From NCBI GenBank assembly GCA_016858145.1, contig JAEHOE010000001.1, forward strand, positions 434,001 to 498,000: DNA of 64,000 nt. The letters are read 5' to 3'. Position numbers and translations under genes: made by a program. Below the pieces are notes generated by a model. The model did not search any database. It worked only from the letters and a program-made list of their open reading frames with translations, and had not been told where the DNA came from. How positions within the stretch are numbered: position 1 is the first letter of the stretch; each line of letters begins with the position of its first letter. Shown piece after piece: positions 45,433 through 58,200 of this stretch. Source of the DNA: Edaphochlamys debaryana. Taxonomy: Eukaryota > Chlorophyta > Chlorophyceae > Chlamydomonadales.

Positions 45433-48400
45433 TCACAGCTTGGCCCGCGGCCCCTCCCCCGCCGCTCCCCCGCCCCGGCTCATGGCCGCTGCCGGCGGCA
45501 TGTCCCCCGGGGCCGGCAGCGCCAGCACCACCTTGCCCCTGCTGGCCCCCCCCTGCAGGTGCGCCACGGCATCGAACACGGAGCCCACCCCCGAGAAGGG
45601 GCGGGGGTCCAGGGCCACCTGCAGCGTGCCGGCCTGGGGGCGGGAAACCAGGTAAGGGGAGGAGGGGGTGGCAGGGGGAGAAGGGGAATGTTGTTGCTTA
45701 GCGGGGTTGTCGCGGTAGCTCGCTTCGCGGCGGGAGGGGTGGCAAGTGGCGGTGCATTCCGATGGAGGGAGAGGCGGAGAGCGGTGTTTGCAGGAGCTCG
45801 CTGCAAAGAAGTGCAGAGGGGGTGTGTGCGGAAGGGCGGGGCCCACCTGCCAGGCGGCAACGAGGCGGGCGAGGTGCGCCTTGAACAGGGGGGCGTAGCT
45901 GCAGGGGGGGACAGGGGAGGGGTGACGCAGGCCCAGGTGAGCTTTCCGGAAAAGAACTGGCGCCGGTGTAACATCTTCGTCCTCAGTGGCGTTCAGTGGA
46001 TGCCCCGACATGCCTCCCCTGCCAAACACCCGTTCCCAAGGCTCCCCAAGGCTCCCCAAGGCCTGCCCTGCACTACTCAAGCCCTGGCCGCCCCAGCCCC
46101 TCCGCCCCCCCCCTCACCGCAGCAGGAAGAACCCAACCGCCGCGGCGCTCTTCCACAGCAGCTTTTCCGCCAGGCCCGGATAGGTCCCGGGGGCCCAACC
46201 GCTGCCGTACGATGACATCATGCCGATGATCACCACGCGGCCTTTGGGGGGATGGGTTGGCACGGGCAAGGGGCCGGCACAATGAGCAAAGAGTCAAGGC
46301 TAGGTACGCGTGCCGGCCGGGACAAAAACAAAACTGGCACAGGGCGGATAAATACATGCCTGGCTGAGTATGCGGGCCGGCTGGCAGGTTGGCTGCCCAC
46401 CCGACCGAGACCTGGGGCTGCGGCCCCCGCATTGCGCCGATGGTTGGCACCCGGTGCACGCCAGCCACATGACGCGACGAGGCAAGGCTTGGGCCACAGC
46501 GCAACCCGGCATTATCGCCTGACCAGGGATGCCTTCTTCAGCGAACCTATGCCCACCAACCCCCCCGCACCCTTGTGTGCCAGTGCGTCCACGGCGGTTG
46601 CGAACATGTCCCCCCCCACGCTCTCGTACACCACGTCCACCCCCGGATACTCGGCCTTGAGCACAGCCTGGGGGGGGGGACGGCCGGTGGGGGGTGTGGG
46701 GGAAGGGGGGGGGGATGGGGTGTAAGGGCGTCGGGAGATGGGCGGGGCCAAGGTCAGGGGAGGTCGCGGCGCTAGGCAACGGCATCCTCTCGCCTGCCAG
46801 CCACCCCAAGAACCCCCTGGCCCCCACACACACCCCGTGTGCCCCCCACCCCTCCCTCATATGCCCCCCCCACCTTGACGTTCTCCCGGGAGTAGTCGAT
46901 GACCCGGTCAGCGCCCAGCTCCTGCAGGCATGCACCGGGGGCAGGGACCAGGCAGCGGCCTCAGCGGTCACAACGAATGCAACAGCGTGTCCAAGGGTTG
47001 CAGCTGTAGAGCAGGCATGACACTCCAACCGGCTGCAGCCCAGCCCCAGCCATCAGCACCCATCCCGCGTCCCATCCAGTGCCGGAGCCCCCCTGTCTCT
47101 GCCCCAACCCCTTGCCTTGAGCAGTGCCGCCTTGGCCGGGGAGCCGCACGTGGCCACCACTCGGCACCCCGCGGCCTTCGCCAGCTGCACAGCGAACTGG
47201 CCTGGGGGGGGGAGGGAGGGGGAGGGAGGGGGGGGGATGGAAGGTGGACGGAAGGAGCGCACGTTGGGTGCGGAGGTTCGCAGCGTGGACGGGACCGCCG
47301 ATGTGATGTGAAGCAGGAGCAGGGGCAGGGGCAGGGCCAAGGGCCAGGGCCACAGGCAGGAGGGAGGGCGCGAGGAGGCTTGGGCTGCACCCCAGGGCCC
47401 AGGGATGCGCTCACCCGTGCCCCCCGCCGCCGCCGTCACCAGCACCGTCTCCCCGGCCTTGATGCGCCCCGCCTCCTCCAGCGCTATGGAGGCAGTCAGG
47501 CCGCTGCGGGGGGGGGGAGGGGAGGGAAAGGGAAAGATCATGGTAGGGGGGGTGCAAACTAAGGGAGCCGTGAGACCGTAGCTGTGCGAAGTAGGGGCAA
47601 CGTAAGGTACCGGTAGTAAGGGACCACCGGCCGGGGGTTTTGCTCCCTGAGTGCAGCCAACACCCTGCCCCCCGCCCCCCAACCCCCCCACACCTGGTCA
47701 GGAGGGCGACAATCTCGGGCGCAACGCAGGGCACGGGCAGGGCCGTACGCGCGGGCTCGATGCCGTACTCCGAGAAAGATCCGTACGACAGCGCCGCCAT
47801 GGCATCGCCGGGGACGAAGCCCTTGACGCCTGGGGGCCGGCGAGTGTGTTTGCGTAGCAAGGTGTTTGGGGCCTCCTCTCCCTCCTCTCCCCATCGCACC
47901 AGCTGTGTGGTTGCGGGCTAAGGTGATGTGTGAGCCCCCTTTTCCTTTAGCTCGGGCGCCGCATGGCCCACGCGTACCCCCGCCTCCGCCCAGCCCCTCC
48001 CACCCCCCAGCCCTCTCTCCCTCCCTGCACACCCATCCAACCCTCCCCGCCCCCCCCCCCCCCCGCCCCCCCTCACCCTCCCCCACGGCCATGACCACGT
48101 TGACGCTCTCAAAGCCCGCGTCGAAGGGCAGCTTGGAGAGGGCCTCGGCCTTGCTGGCGTGGTACCTGGGGGGGTGAGAGAGGGGGAAATAAAGGAAGAA
48201 TGAGGAACGAAGGGCAATGAGGAGGCCCGCTCAACCGGACGGTACTAAGGTCTGCATTGGGCTGGCCTGCAACGCTGCGCCCGCAGGACTTCCCGCCAAG
48301 CACCAACGCTGCAGGGACGGTTACCGCAGGGCGCCAACGGCCCCTCCCCAACCTTGTGCCCAATAGCCCAAACAGTCACCCCGCCGCACACCATCCCACC

Positions 48401-51033
48401 CCGCCCTCCTCGGCCCCCCTCACCGCCCGGAGCTGTAGTTGACGTCGGATGCGTTGACCCCCGCGAACACGCGCCGCACCAGCAGCGTGCCGGGCGGGGG
48501 CGGGGGGGCGCTGGGGCCGAAGGGCAGCGGAGCCGTCACGAGGCGGGCGGCCCTGCGGAAGTCGGGGCTGAGCTCGGTGATGACGATCTGGGTCGGGGGG
48601 TGGGTGGGTGGAGGAGGGGGGGGTTGAAGGGAGGGCCAGCAGAGCGAAGGCTAAGGGGGCAGCAGGGCAGTTGCCGGCACTGGGCAACCGTCATAACCGC
48701 ATGGCAGCCTTCAGGACCCCGGAGCACCTAACAGTTCGTCAATGGGGAGCAGGCAGTGCCGTACGCACCTTGCCGTACTCCTTGGGCGGGTTTGCCGTAG
48801 CCCAGGCGGCCAGCTGGCGCCGCTGCGCCTCCGCGGCCGGGCCTTCGCCGGGCCCCGCCCGGGCCTCCCTGGGCCCGCCCCCCAGGGCCCGGCCGCTGCG
48901 GGCGTAGGGCTGCACCAGGGAGCCGTCCTGCCGCACCAACACCACCGCACCCGCCTGCAGGGAAGAGGGGGGGAGGAGGGGCGAGACAAAAGCCCCGGCA
49001 CCCAACCCGTCAGTCGTGCTGCCGCCGGCACAGCGCCCCCACATGCCCTCGGTTGCTCTCGGGTGCCCAGCCAGCTGCCACCCCCCTGCCCCGCGCCCCC
49101 GCTCGCCCTGTAGGCCTCCGGCTGCTCCACCATGGCCAGCGCCACCCCCGCCACGAAGGCGGGTTTGAGCAGGGCTATGTCGAGGGAGCCCAGCAGCTGC
49201 CTGGCGGTGGCGGGGTCCTGGGGGAAGCGACAGAGGCGGGGGCGGCGGCGGATCACGGACGGGGTGGTCGAAGCGTAGCCCGTGGCGCCCTTTCCCCCCG
49301 AACCCTGCCTGCCTCCCCGCCCCCTCCCCGCCCCCTCCCCGCCCCCTCCCGCCCCCCCCGCTCTTGCCTCCCGCATGACGCTGGTGACCAGGGGCGTCTC
49401 CACGAACTCGGGGCACAGAGCCATCAGCCGCACGGGGCCGGAGCGACGGGCGGCAAGGCTGGCGGGGGGATGGGGGGGGGGAAGCGGTGCGGCAAGGGCA
49501 GGGTGTGTGTGAGAGAGAGAGCATGGCAGGAAGGCGGTCGGCGACCTGCTCCAAGTCAGGGCCATGCAGGGTCCGGTCATTTGGGGTCAATCAGGTCCGC
49601 AGCAGTGCGGCCCTCAAGCTTCAGCACACCCGGCACGAGCAACTGCCCACGGCCCCGCCCCGTTCCCCCACCCACCTGCGGGCTGCGGAGCGAACGAAGT
49701 GCGCCACCCCCGCCTTTGCGGCGGCGTAGACGGGGGACACTGGCATGGGGAAGATGGCTGCGGGCGGGAGGGGGTGCAGGGGCCGCACTTACACCAGACG
49801 TGTTCGTGGTCGCAGACCTTGCAGCCGTCTGCACCCTGTGTGGCAGCAACCCCTCGCCCTCATCGGCTCATGCCCCCGCCCTCAGCCCCCAGGCTTGCGG
49901 CCTACCTCCTGCCGAGGCAACGGCGATGATGGCGCCCTCGCCGCCCATCACCTCGGAGGCGGCCCTGCGGGGGCAGAGGGCGTGGCAGCCGCCCACAGGG
50001 GTGGACGCACTCGCCCAGGGCCCCGCGGTAGCAACGACTGCACGGAGCAGTCCTGGCGGGACGACCCCACTCCATGACCCCACCATCGGAATGCAGTCGA
50101 GTCTGTAAGCCCCTGATCCCCACGTAGAGCTCAGGAGGAAACGCCGCACCTGGTGCCGTACAGTACGGCAGTGAGGTTCACGTCCAGGGTGGCCTGCCAG
50201 CCGGTGTTGGCCGGGTCGAAGAAGGACCCGCGTTCCGAGATGCCCGCATTGAGCACGATAAGCTGTGAGCAGGGGTCGAGAGCCGCCGTTACACGAGCGC
50301 GGAAGAGATGCATCATACCGCCGTGACCATGCCAGTCAGCCCTGAAGCGGCCATGCAGGCCATGTCATACGCGCGTCGTATAGCACAAGATGCCGTACCT
50401 GCACGCCACCGAAGGCGTCCACGTGGGCCCTGAAGGCCGCCCGCTGCGCCTGCTCGTCCATCACGTCCAGCACCGCCGTGCGGATGCGGGGGCCGCCGGG
50501 GCCCGCGGAGGCGGACAGGGCGCGGGCCTGCGGCCATGGTGGGGGTATCAAACTGTCTTGAGGGGGAGGGGTTAAGGGCAGCCGCTCTTTGCCTGCATAG
50601 GGGCCCATCTGGGTCGACACGCCCCTGGGCTGAGGCGCTCGAAGGCCCCGGCAGCCGCGGTCAGCACCTGCTGGCCAGCGCCCCCGCCCCAGTGCCCTGC
50701 CCCCACCGGGACCCCACCCCCACCGTGGTTTCAAGCAGGGTGCCGTCCAGATCGAGCAGCTGGGGAGGGGGAGTTCGGGGGGGAGAACGGGGTTGCCGCG
50801 ATATGCAGAGAGGGTTGGTCGGGTGGATGGTCGTGGGGATGGCATCCGCCTTACCGTCAGGCCATAGCCGCGCTTCACCAGCTGCTCGGCGATGTTTTTG
50901 CCTGCGTGGCAGAAGCGCCTGGGCTCAGCGCCATTGGCCAGGACCCTGGAGGGTTTGCCGGGCGAGCGGATGCATCGCACGTCAGCGTACCAATGCCGCT
51001 CGCAGCGCCAGTGATGATTGCTGACGGCGCCAT
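45433..51033 (-). CDS. Fusion of a short-chain dehydrogenase and a zinc-independent medium-chain reductase
   Basis: Twenty exons give 660 residues: 51033-50991, 50901-50855, 50760-50725, 50527-50399, 50262-50150, 49964-49906, 49757-49676, 49458-49368, 49217-49107, 48954-48769, 48587-48424, 48165-48077, 47829-47694, 47503-47415, 47201-47116, 46921-46874, 46667-46571, 46241-46118, 45898-45847 and 45633-45433. Residues 1-295 are a classical [11 protein letters not shown] (8-15), NAG (90-92), catalytic Ser140, Tyr154 and Lys158. The closest pattern is 15-hydroxyprostaglandin dehydrogenase-like. Residues 300-660 are an MDR of the quinone-oxidoreductase/prostaglandin-reductase-3 type: [21 protein letters not shown] (453-459) for NAD(P)H, and no structural zinc cysteine cluster. 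Introns after exons 8, 9 and 15 need GC donors (GCAAGA, GCGAGC, GCAAGG). Substrate is unknown; an oxylipin or other hydroxy-enone lipid is my inference. Confidence 0.87.
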
Positions 51034-52225
51034 TGTTGTGATTTGCGGCTGCGAGGCCCGTGCGCAACTACGCGCCGAGAGCGCAACGCGAGTGGTCTGT
51101 GCACCGCGAGGCGCTGCCGCTCCGCGAACAGTTTGCCGACGAGCGAGCTTGGCTGAGCAGGAGTGTGGGCTGCAAGTGGAGTTGTGGGTGGAGGAATTAC
51201 GAGTTCCACAGCTCGCGCGACGGTTGCCACCGCCAACGACCCCCGCCCCTACCCATGCACCTAATCCCCCTGTGGCCTGCCCCCGTCCGTCCTCTGCCCG
51301 CACGGACTCTGGCAAGTTAGTGCTGGGAACCGACGCATGCCTTGACGCACATTCGGAGAGGCAGGGATGAAGGGGCTGGTGCTGGGCGGTGAAGGCAGTG
51401 CGGGCAGCCGACACAGCTGGCGAAGGTCCTGTGGTGCACAAGGGAACTCCGCTAGGGGATTCCGCTGAAGTGGGCGTCCGTGGTACGCTGAGGGTCTCAG
51501 GCTTGCGTCAGTTGCATGGGTTGGCGGCAGGGCCAGGGCAACAACGGTTAAGCGGGGGGATGGAAGAGCAAGCGCATTGCATGTCGACACCGGCTCGAGG
51601 GACGTATCCGCGACTTCCCCGCTGATCCCATACGCTCCCCCTCACATCAGCTCAAGTCCCCCTCCGAGAGCTCTGCCACCCCTGTCCCCAGCATCATGTT
51701 CTATCCATCAGTCCTACCGTCAACACAGATGAAGCGAGCATCGAGTCACACGATCAGTCGACACATCTACTTTCCGACAGCCGCCGCCCCGGTACCAGCC
51801 GGCTGCCTTCCACAATTCCAGCCCCCCAGCCCGCCCCAACTCCGCCTCTAGTCGTCTAGTGTCATGCAGCGCAGCGCCCCCCCCCGTGTCACGAGTACAC
51901 TCTCCCTCGCCACGACCCGAGACACCTCGTAAAGCGCGGCATCCTTCCTCAGGGTCCGTCCCCCCTTCCATGGAGACCGGCGCCCCCATCTCAGTACCCT
52001 ACACCCGTAGCACACCCCACGCCCCACGCCCCATGCCCCGTTGTCTATAATAGCCCCATGCCAAAGCTCAAGTTAGCTCCAAGTGCCCACGTGGCAGCCA
52101 AGCGACCGCCGGCACCCGTCTTCGCCGGTGTGCAGAACCCGCACGGACCACGCCCCCCCAGCTCCGCCAACCAACAGGTGTTGCGCTCGGCCCGGGATCC
52201 CGGGGCACGTGCGCGCCCGTGGGCT
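51034..52225. promoter_or_regulatory. Promoter of the fusion gene and 3' UTR of the cyclase
   Basis: Nearly 1.2 kb with no supported gene. The left third is mixed in composition and should contain the promoter of the minus-strand fusion gene. The right part, next to the cyclase stop, has unusually many A and T for this window and should be its 3' UTR. Confidence 0.4.
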
Positions 52226-55200
52226 CTAGCGCAGCGCAGCCACGAGCGAGGCCCGGTCGCTGATCCGCGCCGATTCGTCTTCCTCGACCACCCCCGCCAG
52301 AGCCTCGCCCAGCATCTCACCCGGCACCCAACCGGGCCCCTCCCCGCCCTCCGTGCCACCCCCGTGCCCCCCCGCCCCCGCCGCCTCCCCGCCTGCCCCC
52401 GCGCCCTCGCCACCGCCGGCGCCCGCGTCCCCCTGCCCATCGCTCGCAGCACCCACGTGCGGGTGCGAGGGCCGGCTCACGGGCAGCGACGTCGCCACCA
52501 TGGTTGAGATATCCGAGGCATCGCTCGCCCGGCCCATGGGGGCTTGCCCCCCAGCGATGGGGCTGCCCAGGGCGCCGCCGCCGCCGGGGCCCCAGCCGGG
52601 CAGCAGCCGCCGCGCCGACGGCGATCCTGCCGCCTGCGCCAGTGGGGACTGGCCTCGCGATGGGGGCGTGCCGCGCAGGCCCCTGAACAAGCCGTGTTGG
52701 GAGCCGACGGAGGCGGCGCGGACGGGCGACAGAGAGCCGCTGGCAACGGCGGCCGCCGCCGCGCCGCCGCCGCTGCCCACGCCCGCCAACGGCGTGGCGG
52801 CGCCGCTGGCAGGCGTGCTGCCGCCGGGGCTGTGCCCGCCGGAGCCGGAGCCGGACGGCTCCCCCGCGCCGCCGCCGCCGGAGGAGGCCTCCGGCGCAAC
52901 GCCGGTCGTCATGGCCCGGGCGGGGCCTTTGGCCTTGTGGGCCATGCGGTGGATGAGTCCGGAGGCGGCACTGAAGGACTGTGTGCGTACGGAGCGAAGG
53001 AGGCCGCTGAAGCGGCGCGGGCTGGAGGGCAAGGCGGAGCCGGAGAGCGCCTTCGCGTCGTCGCCGCCCGCCGACGCCGTCGCCAGCCCGACGGCGCGGC
53101 TCAGGAAGGCGAAGGGTCGCGAGCCGGACGGCGACAGAACGCCGCCGCCGCCTTCCCCACCGCCGCCGCCGTCGGGTCCAAGTCCCGTGATGTTCCTAGA
53201 CTCGGGCCGCGAGTGCGGCGCGGAGCCCCCGCCGCCGCCCGCCGATGCGTCGGCGGCGGCGCCGCCCTCGCCGCCGTGCAGGTCCTGCGCCCACCCCTCC
53301 GCGCCCGCCACGTCGTGCCGCTGCAGCCGTACTTGTACGACCTCCACCTTCTCGGCCACGCCCCGGAGCTTGAAGGGCCCCAGCCGGTCCCCCACCACCC
53401 CCCGCAGCTGCAGCGGCCCCGCGGCCCCCGCCATGGCCGCCGCCCACGCCTCCCCGCTGCACAGCACCTGGTTGGAGGAGGCGTTCTGACTGATGCGGGC
53501 GGAGCGGGCAACCACCTGGGGGTTGGCGGTTGGGGGTTGGCGGTTGGGAGTTGGGGGTTGGAAATTGGGGGTTGGGGAGCAGGGGAAGCGGAGCACTTGC
53601 GGGGGGGCCGGGGTTGGAAACGAGCGTGAGGGCTTGGGGGAAATGCGGGGGTGCGGGTGCGGGTGGGGGCAGGGGGGTGGGGGCAGGCCCCCTCTGACCA
53701 AGAGCTGCGGGGTGCCAGAACACACGGGGCCGGCGCCTGCTGTGTCCACAAACGCTCTGCCCCACCTTGCCCCGGTAGCAGATGCGGCCTGTGAGGGCGT
53801 TGACCTCGCCCACGGCGTGACCCACGTCCACCCCGGTCTTGACGCGGATGCCCCTGGAGGGTTCGAGCCAAATGACGGCGGCGGCGAGCAGGCATTAGAA
53901 AGGCATCTAAAAGTTGCAGGTACGCTTCGCAAGCCTTCCCTCAAGCCTCTCAAACCGCAAATTTTCCCCTCCCGCCACACACCCCTCCTCTCCCGCCCGT
54001 TTCAGTCGGGTTCTCGTGCACCGTATCGCGTGTGAGGGCTCACTCGGCTAGAAACGCCAGCGCGGCTTTCCCTCAAGCCTTCCCCGGCCCTCTCCCACCA
54101 GCCCGCGTCACCTCCCCCTTCCCCTCCGCAAGGATTCCCCGGCTTCGGCGCGATCCCGCTCAGCAACAAACACCCCCTTCCCCTCCCTCCACACACCCCT
54201 CCACACACCCCTCCTCTCCCCCTCCCCCCCCACCTGAACACCACCGCGTCCCCCACGATGAGCTCCTCCGCCAGCTCGTGGTCCAGCAGGGGCTCGGGCC
54301 AGGCCACCTCCATGAGCGCCTGGTGGGCGGCCAGGGAGAAGAGGAGCGCGTCCGCGGCGGAGGGGAAGACGGCGTGGATCTGGGGGTGGGGGGGTGGGGG
54401 GGCAGGGAGGGCGGTGGTTGGGCGCAGGCAGGGGCTGGGCAGGTACGGTGCGGTGCGGCAGCCATCCGCCACGGCATGCCGCGACGCAACTCGCGAGCCC
54501 CGGCAAAACACGCGGGTCGACTTTGCGTTCCGCCACGCGCCCACACATACCCCGCGCGTAGACACGCACGCGCACCTTCCCCCCCTCCTCCCCCCCCCCC
54601 ACCTGCTGCTCCCCCGCCTCCACCAGGTACCCGTTGTGCCGCACCACCTGCTCCCCCACGCTGGCCGCCAGCAGCCCCAGCGCCTCCCGCGTCATGGGCT
54701 CGTCCCAGGCCAGGAGCGTGGGCACCCCCACCACCCCCGTGAAGGCCATGGCCACCTGACAGGGGGGGAGGGGGGAGGGGGGGAGGGGGGGAGGGAATGG
54801 GCGGGTGAGGTGGTGACGGTTGCGGTAAGTTGAGTGGCTTTCTTGAATGCTTCCCGTGCTGCTGACCGGGGTGCTGTGGGTGCCGTGGTGCTCGGTGGAC
54901 ACGGAGGAGTGACTCAAAGGAGCAGCGGAGGACGCGTATTGCGTGTGGACTCGCAGCCACGCATGGGGCTCGGCCCCTCCCCACACACAGCCCGCCTCCT
55001 CCGCCCCCGCCCTCCCCTCCCCCGCCTCCCCCTCCTCCCCGCTCACCGCCCCCAGCGGCGCTGTGAACACCCCCTTGCTGAGCTGCTCCTTGAAGCGCAT
55101 GCCGCTGAGGTAGCCCAGGCGGCCCATCAGGCGGCGGCCCGTCACCTGGTACAGCGGCAGCACGGGGAGGTCGTCCTTGAGCCTGGGGTGGGGGGCGGGG

Positions 55201-58200
55201 GGAAGGAGGGGTTGGCGGGGGGGAGGAGGGAGGCTTAGGAAAGGGGTGTGCGTCGTAGCAACCGAAGCGGGGCTCCCTTAAACGCACAGGGGTGCGGCTG
55301 CCGGCCCATCAAGCCTTGCTTCCACTCCACAAACACACCACCCCGCCCCTGGCCCCCCCTGGGCCGAGCCTCGCGCACAGGGGGAGCGGCTACCCACCCA
55401 ACCAGCCCTCCCCCATTTCCCCCGGCATAGCATGGCCTCCCTCGATCGGAGAGGCCAGAAAGCGCTGCGCCTGTCAGCCCCCCCCCCCAGCCCCCCCCTC
55501 ACTTGTACTCCCCCACGTGCATCACCATGGCCTTGTCCCACAGCCGCTCCATGGGAAGCCGCCTTGGGGGGGGAGGGGGGAGGGGGCAGGGTATGATTTG
55601 GAGTATGGGAGAGAGGAAGGAGAGAAGGAGCGGCAGCCAGCGAGCCCGATGCTGTTTCTCGGGGCCGGGGACAACCACAGCTGAGACACACTGCGCCACC
55701 CGCATTCACAGAGCGCAATCCCAGCCGCCACCAGCCCCCCCCCCGTCCTCACCGGTACGTGGCCTCGCTCAACAGGATCATGCCGCCCGCCGCCGCGTCG
55801 CCAACCGACTTGGCGTACTGCAGGATCTCGCCGCTGTACTGCATCCGCGCGGCGGCCTTGTTGTACGCCACGTCAGCCTCGTTGGAGATGCCGGCGTGCA
55901 TGCCCATGCGCACACGCAGGCCCCTGACAGGGGGGGAGGGGGGAGGGAGGGGGTGGCAGGGGGAGGCTTGGATGGTGGAGAGGGGGTGCCGAGGCAGGCA
56001 GGGGCCGAAAGGCGTCTCGGGGAAGTAAGGGGTGCACACGTGATTAGGTAGGCTAATGGGTGCAGGCATGTGGGCGGGGTGAGCGCCGCGCACGTGGGCA
56101 CGAGGGGGAGCCGGGCAAGCCCCCTCCCGCCAGCTCGGCCCCGAGAAGCCGAGCCCCGCTGCCCTTGTCGCACACCTGAATATGAGCACGTTGTTGGGAG
56201 TGGTGGCGTTGGCCTCCTTCCATGAGGCCTGGCAGGCGGTGAGGAAGGTGTTGACCTCGGAGGTGCCGCCGGAGGCCCCCGAGGCGCCCAGGGCGTTGGA
56301 GGCCTGGGGGCAGGCGAGGTGGGCACACGAGGGGGGGGGATCCAGGGGGGATCCAGGTGAGCCGCCGTGCAACCGTAGAAGGCATGGGCGTGCGCGGCTG
56401 GGGGCCTGGGGCCCGGAGCACTTCTCGCGGGTTGCGCCCTGGTATGGGCCCTGCAGTGGCCATGCAAACAGCCATGCGGCTGCGGCCCCCTCACCCCCCC
56501 ACCCCCCACCCCCCACCTGCGGGCTGGACGCCTCCTCGCTGGTGGACTTGTGGCTGAGGGAGCTGTTGGCGCGGGGCAGCGCCATGAGCCCGCCCGCGGC
56601 GTCGCCCCCGTCCGCCAGCAGGCCCGCACGCTTGTCGCCGTCGCTGGGGGGCGGAGGCGGGTGGGGTTGGGAGGTTGGGGGGTTGGGGGGTTGGATGGGG
56701 GTGGAGTAAGGGGAGGGTAGGTAGGATTTCGGGTGCAGGGCCGGGGGCGTCGGTCGAGAGTGTCTGGCATCGCAGATCTGCGGCGCGTTGTGTCCCGCCC
56801 CTCCCCCTCCTCCCACCACCACCCCTCACTTGTGCACCACGTATGCGGGGCGGCACACGTCGCAGTCGAGCAGCTCCATGGGCCAGGCGCACTCGAGCAG
56901 CGCCACCTAGGGGATGGGGCGTGTGGGGGGGGGGGGGGTAGCGTGAGAACGGGGTTGGCCACGGCGCCAGCTGGGTTGTAAGCAGCAGGCGGAGACCAGA
57001 GACCGCACCCCGCGCCGAACACTCAGGCTTCGCATGGACAGATGCCGGAGCCTTTTCCGCCACTTTCCTCCCCGCCCCCCGCCCCCGCCGCCCCCCCACC
57101 TGCGCCTCCATGGCGAACAGCAGTGCGTCCTCGGGGCAGTGGAAGGCCAGCAGGAAGGAGTCGCCCTCGGTGGCGGACTCGTAGCTGGGGGGCGGATGAG
57201 TATGTGGGAGGGGGGAGGAGGCGGGGGATTGGGAGGGCGTCTCGGGGGCAGGAGCGTGGGCATGTGTGGCTCTATCTGGGCAGGGGTGCTAGCTATGTCG
57301 GGGCAGCTCGGGCGAACCAGCGCCGGTGGACCCGGGGCCCCCGCCGGGAATGGCGGTGGGGCCGGCGGAGGCGGAGGCGCACACATAGCGCCCGGCCGCA
57401 CCCGTTGTGTTTGAGCAGCAGGCGGCGCAGGCAGGAGTGGTGCTCCTTGATGGCCCGGTCCATGACGGCGGACGGCAGCGTCTCCCACAGCGCCGTGGAG
57501 TCCTGGATGTCGGTCACCTGGGGGGGGAGGGGGGGGCGTGCGGTCCGTGAGGGGCAGCGGGGTCGGTAGGGCAGGAGGATGGCATGGTTTCGTGGCAGAG
57601 AGACGTGGGCCCGGCCCTGGTTGTGTCTCGGCTGCAGGGACAGGGCTCGCAGCTGGCACGCAGCACCCCTACAAGGGGGCTCACCAGCAGTGTGGTGTCC
57701 TCGAAGGGCCCCGGTGCCACCACCTGGCGAGGGCAGGGCAGGGCAGGAGGAGAGGGCAGTAAGGCACTAGCACTACCCTCGCTATGTGCCGAAGCACTGC
57801 TTGCACAAGACTCCTGCACCCCGCCTCTCCACTCCGACCCGCGTGGGCGCGCGCCTGCTGCCTCTGGTGGCGGAGTGTTGCAAGAAGCCCGACCCCCCTG
57901 CTGCCCTCTCGCCCTCCCCCCCGTCCCTCCCTGCCTCGCCTTGCCGAACAGGCTCCGGTGCTGGCGGTGCTTCCTGAACTCGTACAGCGTGGACAGCAGC
58001 AGCACCACCACCGCCGAGGCCACGGGCACGGCCAGGGACACGGCCGGCATCTCAACGTCCTCCGCGCCGCCGCCCGAGCCGGTCGAGTTCTGAGGGGGTT
58101 GAGCGGCGGGTGTGTGCGAACCCTAGACATCAATACCGGTGACGAGGAAAGCGAACCCAGAGAAGCGGAAAGCGAGACCCGAGCGGGCTGAGCGGCGGGT

